From: an uncultured Prevotella sp.
Lineage (GTDB): Bacteria; Bacteroidota; Bacteroidia; Bacteroidales; Bacteroidaceae
Direction of reading: 5' to 3'
Length of the DNA stretch: 6,994 nt
Assembly: GCA_900318855.1 (NCBI GenBank)
Contig: ONMG01000273.1
Location: 1 to 6,994, forward strand
Every line of letters begins with the position of its first letter. The stretch's first letter is position 1. The position numbers and the translations under genes are program-made. Positions 6,476 through 6,994 of the stretch are shown here, in pieces. The notes under the pieces are model-generated. The model saw nothing but the letters and a program-made list of their open reading frames with translations, did no database searches and was not told the origin of the DNA.

Positions 6476-6817
6476 TGCTATTGAGATGTTGGAGAAGGGG
6501 TGACAATATATTCCGGTTGAACCACTCTTTCATAACATGAAGCACTATGAAAGACAATGCTCGCTCCAAACTTTGATGACGGGCATGGACTGTGAACTTC
6601 CAGAATGTCTTTTCGGTGCGACGGGATTCGAGGACTTCCATCGAAGCGTATAGGGCTGTCCCGTCACGCTGTTCGTACTGGGGCGATATCCGAAGTATAT
6701 CTTGTTGATGAGCTTTTCCTTAGAAATCTCGTCGGCATGGCAAGCTCGAACGTCCTCCCGCTCCACTTGTTTCGGTATACACGCATAGCCATCGATAGTG
6801 ATGTGCCGACAGGGGAG
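6459..6817 (-). pseudogene. Possible frameshifted gene remnant, unrecognised
   Basis: Two minus-strand frames join head to tail. The right frame, read from about 6817, includes HITIDGYACIPKQ and then a charged stretch DEISKEKLINKIYFGYRP (ending near 6681). It continues open to a stop at 6545 but becomes S/P/R-rich. From about 6680 a second frame becomes protein-like: QYEQRDGTALYASMEVLES, then FWKFTVHARHQSLERALSF and MKEWFN, ending at 6459 inside the terminator hairpin. A single frameshift around 6680 would join them into one polypeptide of roughly 115 residues. I do not recognise the family and see no catalytic motif. It could also be two chance frames; there is no clear start codon or promoter. 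Confidence 0.25.
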
Positions 6818-6850
6818 GAGACGGGTAGAAGGCTCTCCATGATATTGAAA
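6476..6850. other. 375 nt without an intact gene
   Basis: Between the tRNA terminator and the right-hand hairpin I find no reading frame with a convincing start, no RNA cloverleaf and no strong promoter on either strand. By eye it is less GC-biased than the four-gene cluster. Reading frames of 60-100 codons occur on both strands and overlap each other; the minus-strand ones look most protein-like and are listed separately as a possible decayed gene. The + strand frame 6605-6901 has no recognisable motif and is probably chance. Confidence 0.6.
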
Positions 6851-6899
6851 AAGAATCCCCAGGCAGGGTTCACAGAGGAACTGATGCCTGGGGATTCTT
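6851..6899 (-). terminator. Intrinsic terminator for a minus-strand gene entering from the right
   Basis: A perfect 15-bp stem, AAGAATCCCCAGGCA (6851-6865) with its complement at 6885-6899, around a 19-nt loop that can itself form a short GTTC/GAAC stem. Read on the minus strand the stem is followed by a T-run (TTCTTTTTC), which makes a good intrinsic terminator in that direction. On the + strand it is followed by GAGG and would not terminate. It lies about 53 nt beyond the minus-strand stop codon at 6953-6955. Confidence 0.7.
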
Positions 6900-6952
6900 G
6901 AGGAGATGGTGACGGGTTGCGCTCGCCTTGGGGTGGGAGGAAGCTGCTGAAC

Positions 6953-6994
6953 TTAGCGTTGCCGCCTCAGCACCTTTCTCACGCTTCCGTCCGA
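6953..6994 (-). CDS. Possible C-terminal end of a minus-strand gene (partial)
   Basis: Read from the right edge on the minus strand, one frame gives 13 codons, SDGSVRKVLRRQR, and then TAA (6953-6955). A basic C-terminus just before a stop, followed after about 53 nt by a minus-strand terminator hairpin, is what the end of a gene should look like. Another minus-strand frame is also open here and reads on through the hairpin region, so the choice rests mainly on the terminator. Product unknown; the rest lies outside the window. Confidence 0.35.
   Translation of the reverse strand, partial: SDGSVRKVLRRQR

Overview
The window comes from a member of the Bacteroidetes, most likely a Bacteroidales organism close to Prevotella or Bacteroides. 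Three things point there. The topoisomerase IV A subunit is of the long, acidic-tailed Bacteroidetes form. The second gene is a DUF3316-type envelope protein, a family I know only from this phylum. The promoters match the phylum's TTTG / TAnnTTTG consensus, and no Shine-Dalgarno sequences are visible. I have not run any database search, so family names rest on motif recognition.

Layout. Positions 1-162 are an upstream intergenic region built from a duplicated module of about 43 nt, a strong 18-bp inverted repeat and a good promoter. Positions 163-6229 hold four genes, all on the + strand and packed tightly: parC (topoisomerase IV subunit A), a DUF3316 outer-membrane-type protein whose start overlaps the end of parC by 20 nt, an S41-family peptidase lipoprotein 21 nt further on, and a Gfo/Idh/MocA oxidoreductase with a Tat-type signal after another 21-33 nt. 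A long hairpin (6237-6292) closes the group. The spacing suggests one transcript driven by the promoter at 109-139, so a housekeeping DNA topoisomerase may be co-expressed with three exported proteins. I see no biochemical reason for that pairing.

Positions 6308-6475 are a separate tRNA-Leu(UAG) unit with its own promoter-like box and terminator. From about 6476 to 6850 no intact gene is visible; there are overlapping minus-strand reading frames that could be a decayed gene. A hairpin with a T-tract readable on the minus strand (6851-6899) and a 13-codon frame ending at 6953 suggest that a minus-strand gene enters from beyond the right edge and ends there.

No CRISPR array, intact transposase, phage gene or recognisable defence system is present. 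The points most worth a second look are a QLSLF sequence at the ParC C-terminus that matches the sliding-clamp-binding consensus, the repeat/hairpin architecture in front of parC, and the decayed region downstream of the tRNA.
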